Shown: positions 1-8,340 of the stretch, piece by piece | Layout of the letters: each line of letters starts with the position of its first letter | Position numbering within the stretch: position 1 is the first letter of the stretch | Assembly: GCA_023144875.1 (NCBI GenBank) | Contig: JAGLEW010000172.1 | Location: 1-22,634 of the forward strand | Length of the DNA: 22,634 nucleotides | Source of the DNA: Methylococcales bacterium | GTDB lineage: Bacteria > Pseudomonadota > Gammaproteobacteria > Methylococcales > Methylomonadaceae | Direction of reading: 5' to 3' | The notes under the pieces: generated by a model | Database searches by the model: none | Seen by the model: the letters and a program-made list of their open reading frames with translations, nothing else | Told to the model about the DNA's origin: nothing | Made by a program: the position numbers and the translations under genes

Positions 1-187
1 CATTCAAGATCTCATGAATTCGTGCCAGATTATATGTCGGGTACCGTCACATTGAAACGCCCTATAAAAAAATTTTGACTATAAATGGAAGCGTTGTCGT
101 CGATCGCTCAAACAATTCAGAGATAAAAAAGCGGTTTTAGAAATTTTGGAAAATTTCGGTACTAAACACAATATAACTTTTGTATGA
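1..187 (+). pseudogene. Remnant of an IS630-type transposase (frameshifted, truncated)
   Basis: No intact gene lies here. Frame 1 is open from the window edge to a stop at 76-78, and frame 2 is open from about 68 to the stop at 185-187. Joined across the A7 run at 66-72, they give a peptide containing TLKRPIKKF then YKWKRCRRSLKQFRDKK. That pattern (helix-turn-helix tail, then Y-x-W-K-R-x-R-x-S-L) resembles the linker between the N-terminal DNA-binding region and the DDE domain of IS630-family transposases. The catalytic domain does not follow: the peptide ends about 20 residues later and a converging gene begins. I infer a dead fragment of a mobile element. The 5' part lies outside the window. 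Family assignment rests on a short recalled motif and is uncertain. Confidence 0.45.
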
Positions 188-225
188 CTACTTAGTAGCC
201 TCCAATTCCAATAGTAAACAGCGTA

Positions 226-831
226 TTAATCTGAAAAAATTTCCACTAAATTCATTTGCAGTTTTGGGAATAATATCGGTGAAATAAAGCCATCTTGTGC
301 GTAAATTTTATGCAGTTGATAGAGATTGGTTTTTTTATTTAAAAGAAATTGGTGAATGGCTTCAACCTCAGGATAAACTAACCAATATTCTCCAACCCCA
401 TTTTCTTGATAAAGTGCATATTTCAACAATAAATCACGCTTAGAATTGCCTTTTGAAACGATTTCAATAATCCATTCAGGCGCACCATCACACCCTTGTT
501 TAGTCAATTTTTTTTTATCACAAATCACACACAAATCAGGCTGAACCACATTGTAAACTTCTTTGTTTTTGAGCGTAGATTTTTCCTTGTTATACAATTT
601 CACATCAAATGGGGCGACAAATAATTTACATTTTTTATGCCGTAAATAATGTGCAATTTGATAAGATAATTCACCCGATAATTGTTGATGATATAAGTTT
701 GGTGCAGGCGACATTAACATCACTTTGCCTTTGATAATTTCAACACGCTCTTCAAATTTCCAACGCAAATAATCGGCGTAGCTGTAACTTTTATCTAAAT
801 CCAACTGTGAAAATTGCGTAATTGTCGCCAT
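226..831 (-). CDS. Uma2 family (DUF820) PD-(D/E)XK nuclease-like protein
   Basis: This 201-residue protein has the hallmarks of the Uma2/DUF820 family, which is common in cyanobacteria and large filamentous or sulfur-oxidising gammaproteobacteria and has a restriction-endonuclease-like fold. Visible motifs are MSPAP (40-44), the PD of the nuclease core (98-99), GAPEWIIEIVS with the second acidic residue at E123, a Lys at 137 and EYWLVYP (148-154). The usual SPST after the acidic residue is SKGN here, a mild deviation. The start has a good ribosome site (AGAGGG, about 7 nt upstream) that overlaps the gatA stop codon. The gap to gatA is only 12 nt, so it is probably read from the gatCA transcript. 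The biological role of the family is not established. It stands where gatB would be expected, next to a transposase remnant, which suggests acquisition by transfer. Confidence 0.85.
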   Translation of the reverse strand: MATITQFSQLDLDKSYSYADYLRWKFEERVEIIKGKVMLMSPAPNLYHQQLSGELSYQIAHYLRHKKCKLFVAPFDVKLYNKEKSTLKNKEVYNVVQPDLCVICDKKKLTKQGCDGAPEWIIEIVSKGNSKRDLLLKYALYQENGVGEYWLVYPEVEAIHQFLLNKKTNLYQLHKIYAQDGFISPILFPKLQMNLVEIFSD

Positions 832-843
832 GATAAAAACCCT

Positions 844-2295
844 CTATTGAAAACCTTCTGGAATTTTTTGATGCCAGTTTGTAACTTGTTGGTATTGATG
901 GGCAACGTTTAATAATTGGGCTTCTTTAAAATAATTGCCGATAATTTGTAATCCAACAGGTTTGTTGTCCACAAAACCTGCAGGAACAGACATTGCGGGT
1001 AATCCTGCTAAATTAATTGCAATAGTGTAAATATCGGCTAAATACATTTGAATCGGGTCGCTGGTTTTTTCACCGATTCCAAATGCCGTTGAAGGCGCAA
1101 CAGGTCCCATTAAAACATCAACTTCATTGAGTGCTTTTTTAAAATCTTCGCTGATTAATCGGCGTGTTTTCTGTGCTTTTATGTAGTAAGCATCGTAATA
1201 ACCTGCGGATAAGGCGTAAGTTCCCATTAAAATACGGCGTTTTACTTCAGCACCAAACGCTTCCCCCCGTGAACGTGTGTATAAATCATCTAAATCTTTA
1301 GGATTTTCACAACGATACCCATAACGCACGCCATCTAATCGCGATAAATTAGCCGAACATTCCGCTGAGGCAATGACATAATAAGCAGGAATGGCGTATT
1401 TCAACATCGGCATCGAGACTTCTTTGATTTCTGCGCCTAGTTTTTTATATTCTTCAACGGCATTAAGAATCGTTGCCGCAATCTCAGAATCTAAATCTTC
1501 ACTAAAAAATTCTTTGGGTAATCCGATTTTTAAACCTTTTAAATCTTGGTTTAAATTTTCGCTGTAATTTGGCACCATTTTTTGCGCGCTGGTGGAGTCC
1601 TTTTCATCAAATCCTGCCATCGTTTGTAATAAAATAGCCGCGTCTTCAGCATTACGGCTCATTGTTCCGCCTTGATCCAAGCTCGAGGCATAGGCAATCA
1701 TGCCATAACGAGAAACTCGCCCGTAAGTTGGTTTTAGACCTGTGATACCACAAAAAGAGGCTGGTTGACGAATAGAGCCGCCTGTATCTGTCCCTGTGAC
1801 TGCGACCGCTAATTGAGCAGCAACTGCGGCGGCTGATCCACCCGATGATCCCCCTGCGACCGCATGAGCGTCCCACGGATTGTGTGCCACCCCATAAAAA
1901 CTGGTTTCGTTCGAGGACCCCATCGCAAATTCATCCATGTTCAATTTTCCTAACATCACCGCGCCTGATTGATTGAATTTTTCAACCACGGTCGCATTGT
2001 AAGGTGCTATGAAATTATCCAACATTTTAGAGCCACAACTGGTTTTAATCCCTTCGGTGCAAAAAATATCTTTTTGAGCAATAGGAATGCCTGTTAATAA
2101 GGCTGCATCCTTTGATTTTAAACGTTCGTCAGCCACCCGTGCTTGTACAAGTGCTTGTTCTTCTGTCACCGTAATATAGCTATTAAGCGTTGAGAATTGT
2201 TTGATTCGATCTAAATAATGTTGGGTTAGTTCAACACTGGATATTTTTTTTGTCCGTAAATCGTGGGCTATTTCGGTAATCGTTTTGTTATGCAT
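844..2295 (-). CDS. gatA: Asp-tRNA(Asn)/Glu-tRNA(Gln) amidotransferase subunit A
   Basis: GatA is the amidase subunit of the GatCAB complex. It releases ammonia from glutamine and passes it to GatB, which amidates misacylated Glu-tRNA(Gln) or Asp-tRNA(Asn) in the cytoplasm. The amidase-signature Ser-cisSer-Lys triad is intact: K75 in IAQKDIF, S150 in GGSSGGS and S174 in TDTGGSIRQPAS. The 24-residue spacing between the two serines is that of the family. At 483 residues it is full length. It lies 14 nt downstream of gatC and shares its transcript. The ribosome site is weak, which fits translational coupling to gatC. The expected partner gatB does not follow; a Uma2-family gene does. Confidence 0.97.
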   Translation of the reverse strand: MHNKTITEIAHDLRTKKISSVELTQHYLDRIKQFSTLNSYITVTEEQALVQARVADERLKSKDAALLTGIPIAQKDIFCTEGIKTSCGSKMLDNFIAPYNATVVEKFNQSGAVMLGKLNMDEFAMGSSNETSFYGVAHNPWDAHAVAGGSSGGSAAAVAAQLAVAVTGTDTGGSIRQPASFCGITGLKPTYGRVSRYGMIAYASSLDQGGTMSRNAEDAAILLQTMAGFDEKDSTSAQKMVPNYSENLNQDLKGLKIGLPKEFFSEDLDSEIAATILNAVEEYKKLGAEIKEVSMPMLKYAIPAYYVIASAECSANLSRLDGVRYGYRCENPKDLDDLYTRSRGEAFGAEVKRRILMGTYALSAGYYDAYYIKAQKTRRLISEDFKKALNEVDVLMGPVAPSTAFGIGEKTSDPIQMYLADIYTIAINLAGLPAMSVPAGFVDNKPVGLQIIGNYFKEAQLLNVAHQYQQVTNWHQKIPEGFQ

Positions 2296-2309
2296 ATTTT
2301 TAATGTCGT

Positions 2310-2597
2310 TTAATCAATAACCTTAGGGACGAGATATAACCCTGCGTCTATTTGCGGCGCTAAAGTTTGAAATTTATGCCGTTGATTTTTTTCTGTCACT
2401 GTATCTTTTCGTAAACGTTGACTATTATCTAAAGGGTTCGCCATTGGCTCAATGCCATCCGTATTTAACTCACCCATTTGAACCATTAGGGCTAACATAC
2501 CTGATAAATCATTGGCATAAGTTGCCATATTTTTATCGTCAATTCCAAGGCGAGCAAGATGGGCTATTTTTTGAATATCATCGGCTAATAATGACAT
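2310..2597 (-). CDS. gatC: Asp-tRNA(Asn)/Glu-tRNA(Gln) amidotransferase subunit C
   Basis: GatC is the small, largely extended subunit that wraps around GatA and GatB and stabilises the transamidosome. This 95-residue protein has the typical N-terminus (I-x-K-I-A-x-L-A-R-L-G), the central L-x-x-M-x-x-L-N-T-D-G-I-E-P-M segment and the LRKD near residue 82. A good Shine-Dalgarno (AGGAG) stands about 8 nt before the ATG. It is the first gene of the leftward gatC-gatA-Uma2 unit and is divergent from mreB, the same divergent arrangement known in Pseudomonas aeruginosa. Confidence 0.96.
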   Translation of the reverse strand: MSLLADDIQKIAHLARLGIDDKNMATYANDLSGMLALMVQMGELNTDGIEPMANPLDNSQRLRKDTVTEKNQRHKFQTLAPQIDAGLYLVPKVID

Positions 2598-2721
2598 TTT
2601 TACTCCTATACGTTAATTTCAAAACATTTAATTGTCGAATATGATACGTTATATCTTGCCTAAAAGGCTTATTGATTGATAGAGTGACGGAATTTTTTAT
2701 CCGTTGAGGAACCTGATTACA
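2598..2721. promoter_or_regulatory. Divergent gatC / mreB intergenic promoter region
   Basis: This 124-nt gap separates two divergent operons and must carry start signals for both. I see AT-rich stretches and a small inverted repeat (GCC-TAAAA-GGC at 2658-2668), but no convincing sigma70 -35/-10 pair on either strand. The call rests on the divergent layout rather than on a recognised promoter. Confidence 0.5.
2706..2710 (+). promoter_or_regulatory. Ribosome binding site fixing the mreB start
   Basis: GAGGA sits 11 nt before the ATG at 2722. It overlaps the in-frame TTG at 2704, so that TTG cannot use it. The ATG at 2722 also gives the conserved MreB N-terminus. Confidence 0.7.
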
Positions 2722-3771
2722 ATGTTTAAACGAATTCGCGGGCTTTTTTCCAATGACTTATCCATTGATTTGGGAACGGCTAATACTTTAATTTATATTC
2801 CTGGACAGGGAATTGTTCTGGATGAACCTTCTGTAGTAGCGATCAGGGAAGATCGGGCGCGCGGTACGAAAACGATTGCAGCGGTTGGTGAAGATGCTAA
2901 AAAAATGCTCGGAAGAACCCCTGGAAATATTGAAGCAATTCGACCCTTAAAAGACGGTGTAATCGCTGATTTTTATGTCACCGAACGAATGTTGCGCTTT
3001 TTTATTGAAAAAGTTCATGAAAGTAAATTATTACGTCCCAGTCCCAGAATTTTAATTTGTGTCCCTTGTGGCTCTACTCAAGTGGAACGACGTGCTATCC
3101 GAGAGTCCGCCGAAATGGCAGGCGCACGCGATGTTTACTTAATTGAAGAACCAATGTCTGCCGCTATTGGTGCAGGAATGCCTGTTGATCAAGCACAAGG
3201 CTCTATGGTTTTAGATATTGGAGGAGGCACGTCTGAAGTGGGTATTATCTCTTTGAACGGGATTGTTTATTCGTCCTCTGTGCGTATTGGGGGTGACCGT
3301 TTTGATGAAGCTATTATTAGCTATGTGCGCCGAAACTACGGAACCTTAATTGGGGAAGCCACCGCAGAACGCATTAAAAAAGAAATTGGTTCGGCTTATC
3401 CAAGCAGCGAAGTGAAAGAAATTGAAATTAAAGGGCGTAATTTAGCCGAAGGAATTCCGCGCAGTTTTATCCTAAACAGCAATGAAATTTTAGAATCTCT
3501 TCAAGAATCTTTGACAGGTATTGTCGGCGCGGTAAAACTGGCTTTAGAGCAAACCCCGCCAGAATTAGGGGCAGATGTTGCCAATAAAGGCATTGTTTTA
3601 ACGGGAGGCGGTGCACTGTTGACCGATATTGACCGATTAATCGCTGAAGAAACAGGGTTGCCCGTCTATGTAGCCGATGACCCTTTAACCTGCGTTGCTC
3701 GTGGCGGTGGCATGGTTCTTGAAATGCTTGACCAAGCAGGCGGAGGCGCAGATAGCTTTTCTTTAGAATAA
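2722..3771 (+). CDS. mreB: Rod shape-determining protein MreB (actin homologue)
   Basis: MreB polymerises beneath the inner membrane and organises the elongasome (MreC, MreD, RodA, PBP2) to keep the cell rod shaped. From the ATG at 2722 the protein is 349 residues, close to the 347 of E. coli, and begins MFKRIRGLFSNDLSIDLGTA, essentially the family consensus. The actin-fold nucleotide motifs are present: phosphate 1 DLGTANT (16-22), phosphate 2 LDIGGGTSEVG, and the adenosine loop LTGGGALL. An in-frame TTG at 2704 would add six residues, but it overlaps the ribosome site and has no support in the family. It is the first gene of the right-going cell-wall cluster. A 118-nt gap with its own promoter-like sequence separates it from mreC, so mreB may be made in excess, as is known in other species. 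Confidence 0.97.
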   Translation: MFKRIRGLFSNDLSIDLGTANTLIYIPGQGIVLDEPSVVAIREDRARGTKTIAAVGEDAKKMLGRTPGNIEAIRPLKDGVIADFYVTERMLRFFIEKVHESKLLRPSPRILICVPCGSTQVERRAIRESAEMAGARDVYLIEEPMSAAIGAGMPVDQAQGSMVLDIGGGTSEVGIISLNGIVYSSSVRIGGDRFDEAIISYVRRNYGTLIGEATAERIKKEIGSAYPSSEVKEIEIKGRNLAEGIPRSFILNSNEILESLQESLTGIVGAVKLALEQTPPELGADVANKGIVLTGGGALLTDIDRLIAEETGLPVYVADDPLTCVARGGGMVLEMLDQAGGGADSFSLE

Positions 3772-3814
3772 AAACTTGATATGTGTTAGCGATCGTAATA
3801 TATTTATAGTAAGT

Positions 3815-3844
3815 GTGACGTATCATTATTTTATGCACTATAAT
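3815..3844 (+). promoter_or_regulatory. Candidate sigma70 promoter for mreC
   Basis: A perfect TATAAT (3839-3844) is preceded, after an 18-nt spacer, by GTGACG (3815-3820), which matches four of six bases of the -35 consensus. Transcription would begin around 3851, roughly 40 nt before the proposed mreC start. No terminator hairpin with a T-run follows mreB, so read-through from mreB is also possible. Confidence 0.5.
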
Positions 3845-3889
3845 TTTAAATAGAAACCATTTTTTTGTTTTAATTATCAGAGAATTGCC

Positions 3890-4798
3890 ATAAAACTTTT
3901 ATTCGCCAAAGGTCCATCCCTTCATACGCGCTTCATCATCGCAGTGCTTTTTTCTGTGTTGTTGCTTGCGATGGACCATAAAAGTTCACGACTAGAAGGG
4001 ATTCGCTCCTTTCTATCGGTCGTTGTGCATCCTGTTCAATTTCTTGTTAGCTTACCCTTAGCCATTACCAATCAAACCTTCCAGCTTTTTGTCTCCTATA
4101 AAACACTTAAAGAAGAAAATAATGCCTTGAAACAAGAGGTCAATGTTCGTACTGCAGGATTAATGAAACTTCAAACCTTAGAGAAGGATAATATTCGTCT
4201 AAGGGCATTTATGCATAAAAGTCAGGAAATAGCCGAAGAAGTACTGCCAGCCGAACTGATACGAGCAACACACTTTCCATATAAACATGTCATTTTAGTT
4301 GATAAAGGTACGCCGCTTGGCGTTAAAAAACAACAGCTCGTTTTAGATACTAACGGAGTCGTTGGACAAGTCGTTCGAGTTCACCCTTTAAGTGCTGAGG
4401 TTATGCTAATTACCGACCCCAGCCATGGAATTGCCGTTGAAATTAGTCGAAATGGACTTCGTACTGTCGCATTTGGAAGTGGTATTTATAATCAACTTAA
4501 CTTACCTTTTTTACCCAATGATGCCGACGTCAGAGAAGGTGATTTATTAATTACCTCAGGCTTAGATGGAACATTCGCTCGAGGTTACCCTGTCGCAAGA
4601 ATTAAAACAATACAAGAAGATCAAAGTAAACCTTTAGCTGATATTATGGCTGAGCCTATTGCACAATTAGATAAAATCAGAGATATTTTAATTATTACCT
4701 CTAAACCAAAAATTATAGAATTAACGGACTCAGAAGTAACAGAAAAAATTCCTACGGAATCTGACGATCATACTAACGGTGTTAAAAAGAGAAACTAA
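3890..4798 (+). CDS. mreC: Rod shape-determining protein MreC (probable non-ATG start)
   Basis: MreC is a bitopic inner-membrane protein whose periplasmic part binds PBP2 and links it to MreB. A membrane helix is followed by a coiled coil rich in Leu/Glu/Lys (about residues 65-105) and the beta-rich MreC domain, including VVGQVV, ITDPSHGIAVEI and LLITSGLDGTFARGYPVA. The start is unusual. The frame stays open upstream to a stop at 3851-3853, and the family's N-terminal signature (K-x-L-F-x-K-G-P-S-L-x-x-R-F-I-I) is encoded from 3890, but no ATG, GTG or TTG lies in frame there: only ATA (3890) or ATT (3884), after AGAGA. The first standard start, GTG at 3944, would remove that signature and part of the membrane helix. 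I annotate from ATA 3890; a sequencing error or an ATG-to-ATA mutation is an alternative. mreD starts 2 nt after the stop. Confidence 0.9.
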   Translation: MKLLFAKGPSLHTRFIIAVLFSVLLLAMDHKSSRLEGIRSFLSVVVHPVQFLVSLPLAITNQTFQLFVSYKTLKEENNALKQEVNVRTAGLMKLQTLEKDNIRLRAFMHKSQEIAEEVLPAELIRATHFPYKHVILVDKGTPLGVKKQQLVLDTNGVVGQVVRVHPLSAEVMLITDPSHGIAVEISRNGLRTVAFGSGIYNQLNLPFLPNDADVREGDLLITSGLDGTFARGYPVARIKTIQEDQSKPLADIMAEPIAQLDKIRDILIITSKPKIIELTDSEVTEKIPTESDDHTNGVKKRN

Positions 4799-4800
4799 CC

Positions 4801-5322
4801 TTGCTCAATGACCATCACTATCTTGTTTCTACATTGCTCATTGCAATGTGTCTAAAAATAGCCCCTTTTCCTCATTTCATCGGTCGACTAAATCCTGACT
4901 GGGTCTTGTTAGTGCTTATTTACTGGTCATTAGCATTACCCTCTCAACATAGTATAATGAAAGTATGGTTAACAGGGCTATTAACCGATGTATTAGTCGG
5001 TTGCTCATTAGGAGAACATACACTAATCTATGTCCTGATTATTTATATCTGCATTCTCTTTCATCAGCGTTTACGACAATTCCCAATGCTTCAACAAATG
5101 ATTTTTATTTTCTTTTGCCTATCGATTGCTCAAATAGCTATTTTTTGGCTAGAATCCATGCGTATTGGCACGCCAATGACCCCCTTCTCCATTAAAAACC
5201 CCATTCAACTAAACTCAAACTTTTCAATATCCTTTTGGTTATCTATTCTAACGGGCACATTAATTTGGCCATTCATTAACGCTAGCTTACACTTTGTCCG
5301 TCATCTCGGTAAAAGTCGTTAA
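4801..5322 (+). CDS. mreD: Rod shape-determining protein MreD
   Basis: MreD is a small polytopic inner-membrane protein of the elongasome, structurally akin to an ECF-transporter S component, that works with MreC. The 173 residues form five to six hydrophobic segments. Family landmarks are P-x-P near residue 23, RLNPDWVLLVLIYWSLALP (29-47), a glycine/aspartate helix around GLLTDVLVGCSLGE, and a C-terminal L-I-W-P-F-I motif. The start is TTG at 4801, 2 nt after mreC. It gives the first membrane segment that the next ATG (4846) would lose, and an AAGAGA lies about 10 nt upstream. Translation is probably coupled to mreC. Confidence 0.92.
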   Translation: MLNDHHYLVSTLLIAMCLKIAPFPHFIGRLNPDWVLLVLIYWSLALPSQHSIMKVWLTGLLTDVLVGCSLGEHTLIYVLIIYICILFHQRLRQFPMLQQMIFIFFCLSIAQIAIFWLESMRIGTPMTPFSIKNPIQLNSNFSISFWLSILTGTLIWPFINASLHFVRHLGKSR

Positions 5323-5336
5323 TTACACGATTTTTT

Positions 5337-7217
5337 ATGTCACAACGTTATACTATCAGAGATGCCATTACTGAAAACCGTATTTTTCTTAATCGTATTG
5401 TCTTCTTATTCGTCTTCGTACTCCTATTAATTACAGGACTTGTTGTGCGACTGATTTACCTACAGATAGAAGGCTACGAACATTACAGCCATTTATCCAC
5501 TAAAAACCGCGTTACTATTTCGTCCATCCCCCCTATCCGTGGTGGTATTTATGATCGTAAAGGGCGTATTTTAGCTGAAAATTTACCTACTTATAATTTA
5601 GAAATTTCACCTGAAAAAATTCAAAAAAAAGGTAAAAAAGGGCTTGATGACACTCTTAAACGATTGCAAACCTTGCTCAATATCCCTGATGAAAAAATAG
5701 CCGACTTTCACAAACAGCGTAAGCGATACAAACATTTCCAATCAAGCACTTTTTTGACAAATTTAAGCGAAAAAGACATGGCGCGATTTGCCGTCATGCG
5801 ACCTTTTTTTCCTGGCGTTGAAATAGAAGTAAGCTTAACACGCTCTTACCCTTACGGCTTACTAACAGCACATGTTGTCGGTTACGTTGGCAGAATCAAT
5901 AAAAAAGAAATTAAAACCCTGCCACAACAGGAATACCGAGGCACTAATTACGTAGGAAAAGTTGGCATCGAACAATCCTATGAACCCCAATTACATGGAA
6001 AAGCAGGTTATACCGAAGAAGAAACCAATGCTCATGGGCGTACCGTTAACACCTTGAAAAAAGTAAAATCTAAATCTGGTGCTAATTTACATCTCACATT
6101 GGATATTGATTTACAAAAAATAGCCTATGATGCGCTTGAAGGCTTTAATGGAGCGGTCGTTGCGATTGAAGTAAAAACAGGTAACGTCCTTGTTTTTGCG
6201 AGCAGACCCAGTTTTGACTCCAATCTTTTTGTAAATGGTATAAGCTTTAAAGCCTATAACACGTTACGAGACTCACCTGATAGACCCTTATTTAACCGAG
6301 CGTTGAAAGGTCAATACCCCCCTGGTTCAACCGTAAAACCATTTATGGGCTTAGCAGGATTAGAATATAATTTCATTAGCCAGCATAAAAAAATACCCTG
6401 TCATGGTTATTATCAAGTTCCTAAAAACAAACATCGTTTTAGAGACTGGAAGCACTGGGGACACGGTGCGACAAATCTAAACAAAGCCATTACCCAATCC
6501 TGTGATGTCTATTTTTATGACTTAGCTTTTGGGCTCGGTATTGATCGTATGTACGATTTTATGACCAAATTTGGTTTTAATCAAAAAACAGGATTGGATT
6601 TAAAAGGTGAAAAAAAAGGGCTCTTCCCATCACGTCAATGGAAGAAAGAAAATAGAAAAAAAATATGGTTTCCAGGAGACTCCGTTATTACAGGTATTGG
6701 ACAAGGGTTTGTGCTAGCAACCCCCATACAACTGGCAAAAGCGACCGCAACACTCGCTAATTATGGCAAAGCTGTCACCCCGCACCTCGTTGATAGCCTC
6801 GTTAAATCTAATATCACACAACCCCTTGCTTTACCTCCTGAAAAAATAATTTCATTAGATAAAAAAAATATAGCGGCGGTTATTGCCGCTATGGTTAATG
6901 TTGTTCATGGAAGAGGAGGCACCGCAGGAAGAATTTCCAAAGGTATTTCATATAAAATTGCAGGAAAAACAGGAACTGCTCAAGTTTTTACCGTTAAACA
7001 AAATGAGGCCTATAATTCAAGTAAAATAAATAAAAAACTGCATGATCACGCATTATTTGTAAGCTTTGCGCCTGCTGCCGACCCTAAAATTGCCGTATCC
7101 GTAATTGTTGAAAATGGGGGGCATGGTGGCTCGGTTGCTGCCCCCATCGCAGGAAAAGTAATTAAAAGTTTTTTGAATGATTTAAACGCAACCCATACGA
7201 CCAATGACCCCACCTAA
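5337..7217 (+). CDS. mrdA: Penicillin-binding protein 2 (elongation transpeptidase)
   Basis: PBP2 is the class B transpeptidase that crosslinks peptidoglycan made by RodA during side-wall elongation. The 626-residue protein has one N-terminal membrane helix (about 21-43), the pedestal/dimerisation domain with R-G-G-I-Y-D-R-x-G near 68-76, and a C-terminal transpeptidase domain. The catalytic motifs are complete: S331-T-V-K334 after PPG, S388-C-D390 and K544-T-G-T547. The length is close to the 633 of E. coli PBP2. It starts 14 nt after mreD with no clear Shine-Dalgarno and overlaps rodA by 14 nt at its end. It is a target of mecillinam-type beta-lactams. Confidence 0.97.
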   Translation: MSQRYTIRDAITENRIFLNRIVFLFVFVLLLITGLVVRLIYLQIEGYEHYSHLSTKNRVTISSIPPIRGGIYDRKGRILAENLPTYNLEISPEKIQKKGKKGLDDTLKRLQTLLNIPDEKIADFHKQRKRYKHFQSSTFLTNLSEKDMARFAVMRPFFPGVEIEVSLTRSYPYGLLTAHVVGYVGRINKKEIKTLPQQEYRGTNYVGKVGIEQSYEPQLHGKAGYTEEETNAHGRTVNTLKKVKSKSGANLHLTLDIDLQKIAYDALEGFNGAVVAIEVKTGNVLVFASRPSFDSNLFVNGISFKAYNTLRDSPDRPLFNRALKGQYPPGSTVKPFMGLAGLEYNFISQHKKIPCHGYYQVPKNKHRFRDWKHWGHGATNLNKAITQSCDVYFYDLAFGLGIDRMYDFMTKFGFNQKTGLDLKGEKKGLFPSRQWKKENRKKIWFPGDSVITGIGQGFVLATPIQLAKATATLANYGKAVTPHLVDSLVKSNITQPLALPPEKIISLDKKNIAAVIAAMVNVVHGRGGTAGRISKGISYKIAGKTGTAQVFTVKQNEAYNSSKINKKLHDHALFVSFAPAADPKIAVSVIVENGGHGGSVAAPIAGKVIKSFLNDLNATHTTNDPT

Positions 7218-8331
7218 ACACCAACAAATTAAATCATCCGTAATACAAGATCTGCTGAATAAATTACACATTGATATTCCTTTATTCCTTATTTTATTAG
7301 CCTGTTCACTGATTAGCTTTGTCATTTTATACAGTGCGAGTGGACAAAATAGCGCAATATTAATTCGACAATTAGCACGGATTGGGTTTGCCTTTGGCCT
7401 AATGATTTTACTTGCACACGTCAACCCAGAACGATTTAAACTTTATTCTGTTTATGCATATAGCGCAGGTATTTTAGCTTTAATCGCTGTTTTACTCGTA
7501 GGGGAAATAGGAAAAGGCGCTCAGCGATGGTTAGACTTAGGTTTTTTTAGGTTTCAACCATCAGAAATAATTAAAATCACCACACCAATGATGATTGCAT
7601 GGTATTTAGCGGGTAATCACTCCACCTTAACGTGGAAACAAGTTTCCATTGCTTCAGGCTTGATTTTACTTCCCACGTTATTAATTGCGAAACAACCTGA
7701 TTTAGGGACTTCTATTTTAGTCGCAGGTTCAGGTGCCATCGTATTATTTTTTGCAGGTCTTTCTTGGCGTTTTATCAGCATAATTGCGGGGTTTATCGGC
7801 GGCTTTGCCCCTATTTTTTGGTTTTACTTAATTAAACCTTACCAAAAACGACGCATTTTAACCCTATTCAACCCAGAAGCCGATCCGAGTGGAGATGGTT
7901 ATCATATTATCCAATCAAAAATTGCGATTGGATCAGGCGGCTTTTCTGGAAAAGGATGGCTTGGAAGCTCTCAAGCCCAATTAAATTATTTACCCGAAAG
8001 TTCTACCGATTTTATTTTTGCGGTCTTTGCAGAAGAATTTGGTTTAGCAGGTTGCCTTATCTTATTGTTTCTCTATATTCTAATTATTGGAAGAGGCTTA
8101 TATATTGCCGTTCAAGCAAAAAACACTTATTCTCGCCTATTAGCGTGCGGCCTTACCTTTACCTTTTTCATTTATGTTTTTGTGAACATCGGCATGGTCA
8201 TTGGTATATTACCCGTTGTCGGAGTTCCTCTCCCTCTTATTAGCTACGGTGGAACCTCTATGGTGACCTTACTCGGAAGTTTTGGTATTCTTATGTCAAT
8301 ACACACCCATAAAAAATTCTTGACCCAATAA
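7204..8331 (+). CDS. rodA: Peptidoglycan glycosyltransferase RodA (SEDS family)
   Basis: RodA polymerises lipid II into glycan strands and acts as a pair with PBP2. The 375 residues form about ten membrane segments. SEDS landmarks are visible: G-x-x-R-W-L-D-L-G (104-113), the Q-P-D-L-G-T (164-169) motif, the large periplasmic loop beginning NPEADPSGDGYH, the IIQSKIAIGSGG motif (235-246), and the catalytic Asp in STDFIF (D269, equivalent to E. coli D262). The PLISYGG motif is near the C-terminus. The ATG lies inside the end of mrdA in another reading frame, a 14-nt overlap, so translation is likely coupled. Confidence 0.97.
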   Translation: MTPPKHQQIKSSVIQDLLNKLHIDIPLFLILLACSLISFVILYSASGQNSAILIRQLARIGFAFGLMILLAHVNPERFKLYSVYAYSAGILALIAVLLVGEIGKGAQRWLDLGFFRFQPSEIIKITTPMMIAWYLAGNHSTLTWKQVSIASGLILLPTLLIAKQPDLGTSILVAGSGAIVLFFAGLSWRFISIIAGFIGGFAPIFWFYLIKPYQKRRILTLFNPEADPSGDGYHIIQSKIAIGSGGFSGKGWLGSSQAQLNYLPESSTDFIFAVFAEEFGLAGCLILLFLYILIIGRGLYIAVQAKNTYSRLLACGLTFTFFIYVFVNIGMVIGILPVVGVPLPLISYGGTSMVTLLGSFGILMSIHTHKKFLTQ

Positions 8332-8340
8332 AACACAACT

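Noticed and set aside
1652..1876. Open frame antiparallel or out of frame within gatA
   Set aside because: It is low-complexity, Ser/Arg rich, without a ribosome site, and lies wholly inside an intact gatA.
2656..2685. TTGCCT with a weak -10 (around 2679) as the mreB promoter
   Set aside because: The -10 matches only about half of the consensus, too weak to call in AT-rich DNA.
2704..2721. TTG at 2704 as the mreB start
   Set aside because: It overlaps the ribosome binding site and adds residues not found in the family; ATG 2722 fits.
3467..3838. Minus-strand open frame across the end of mreB
   Set aside because: It has no recognisable domain and is a shadow of the mreB reading frame.
3944..4798. 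GTG at 3944 as the mreC start
   Set aside because: It removes the conserved N-terminal signature encoded from 3890 and cuts into the membrane helix.
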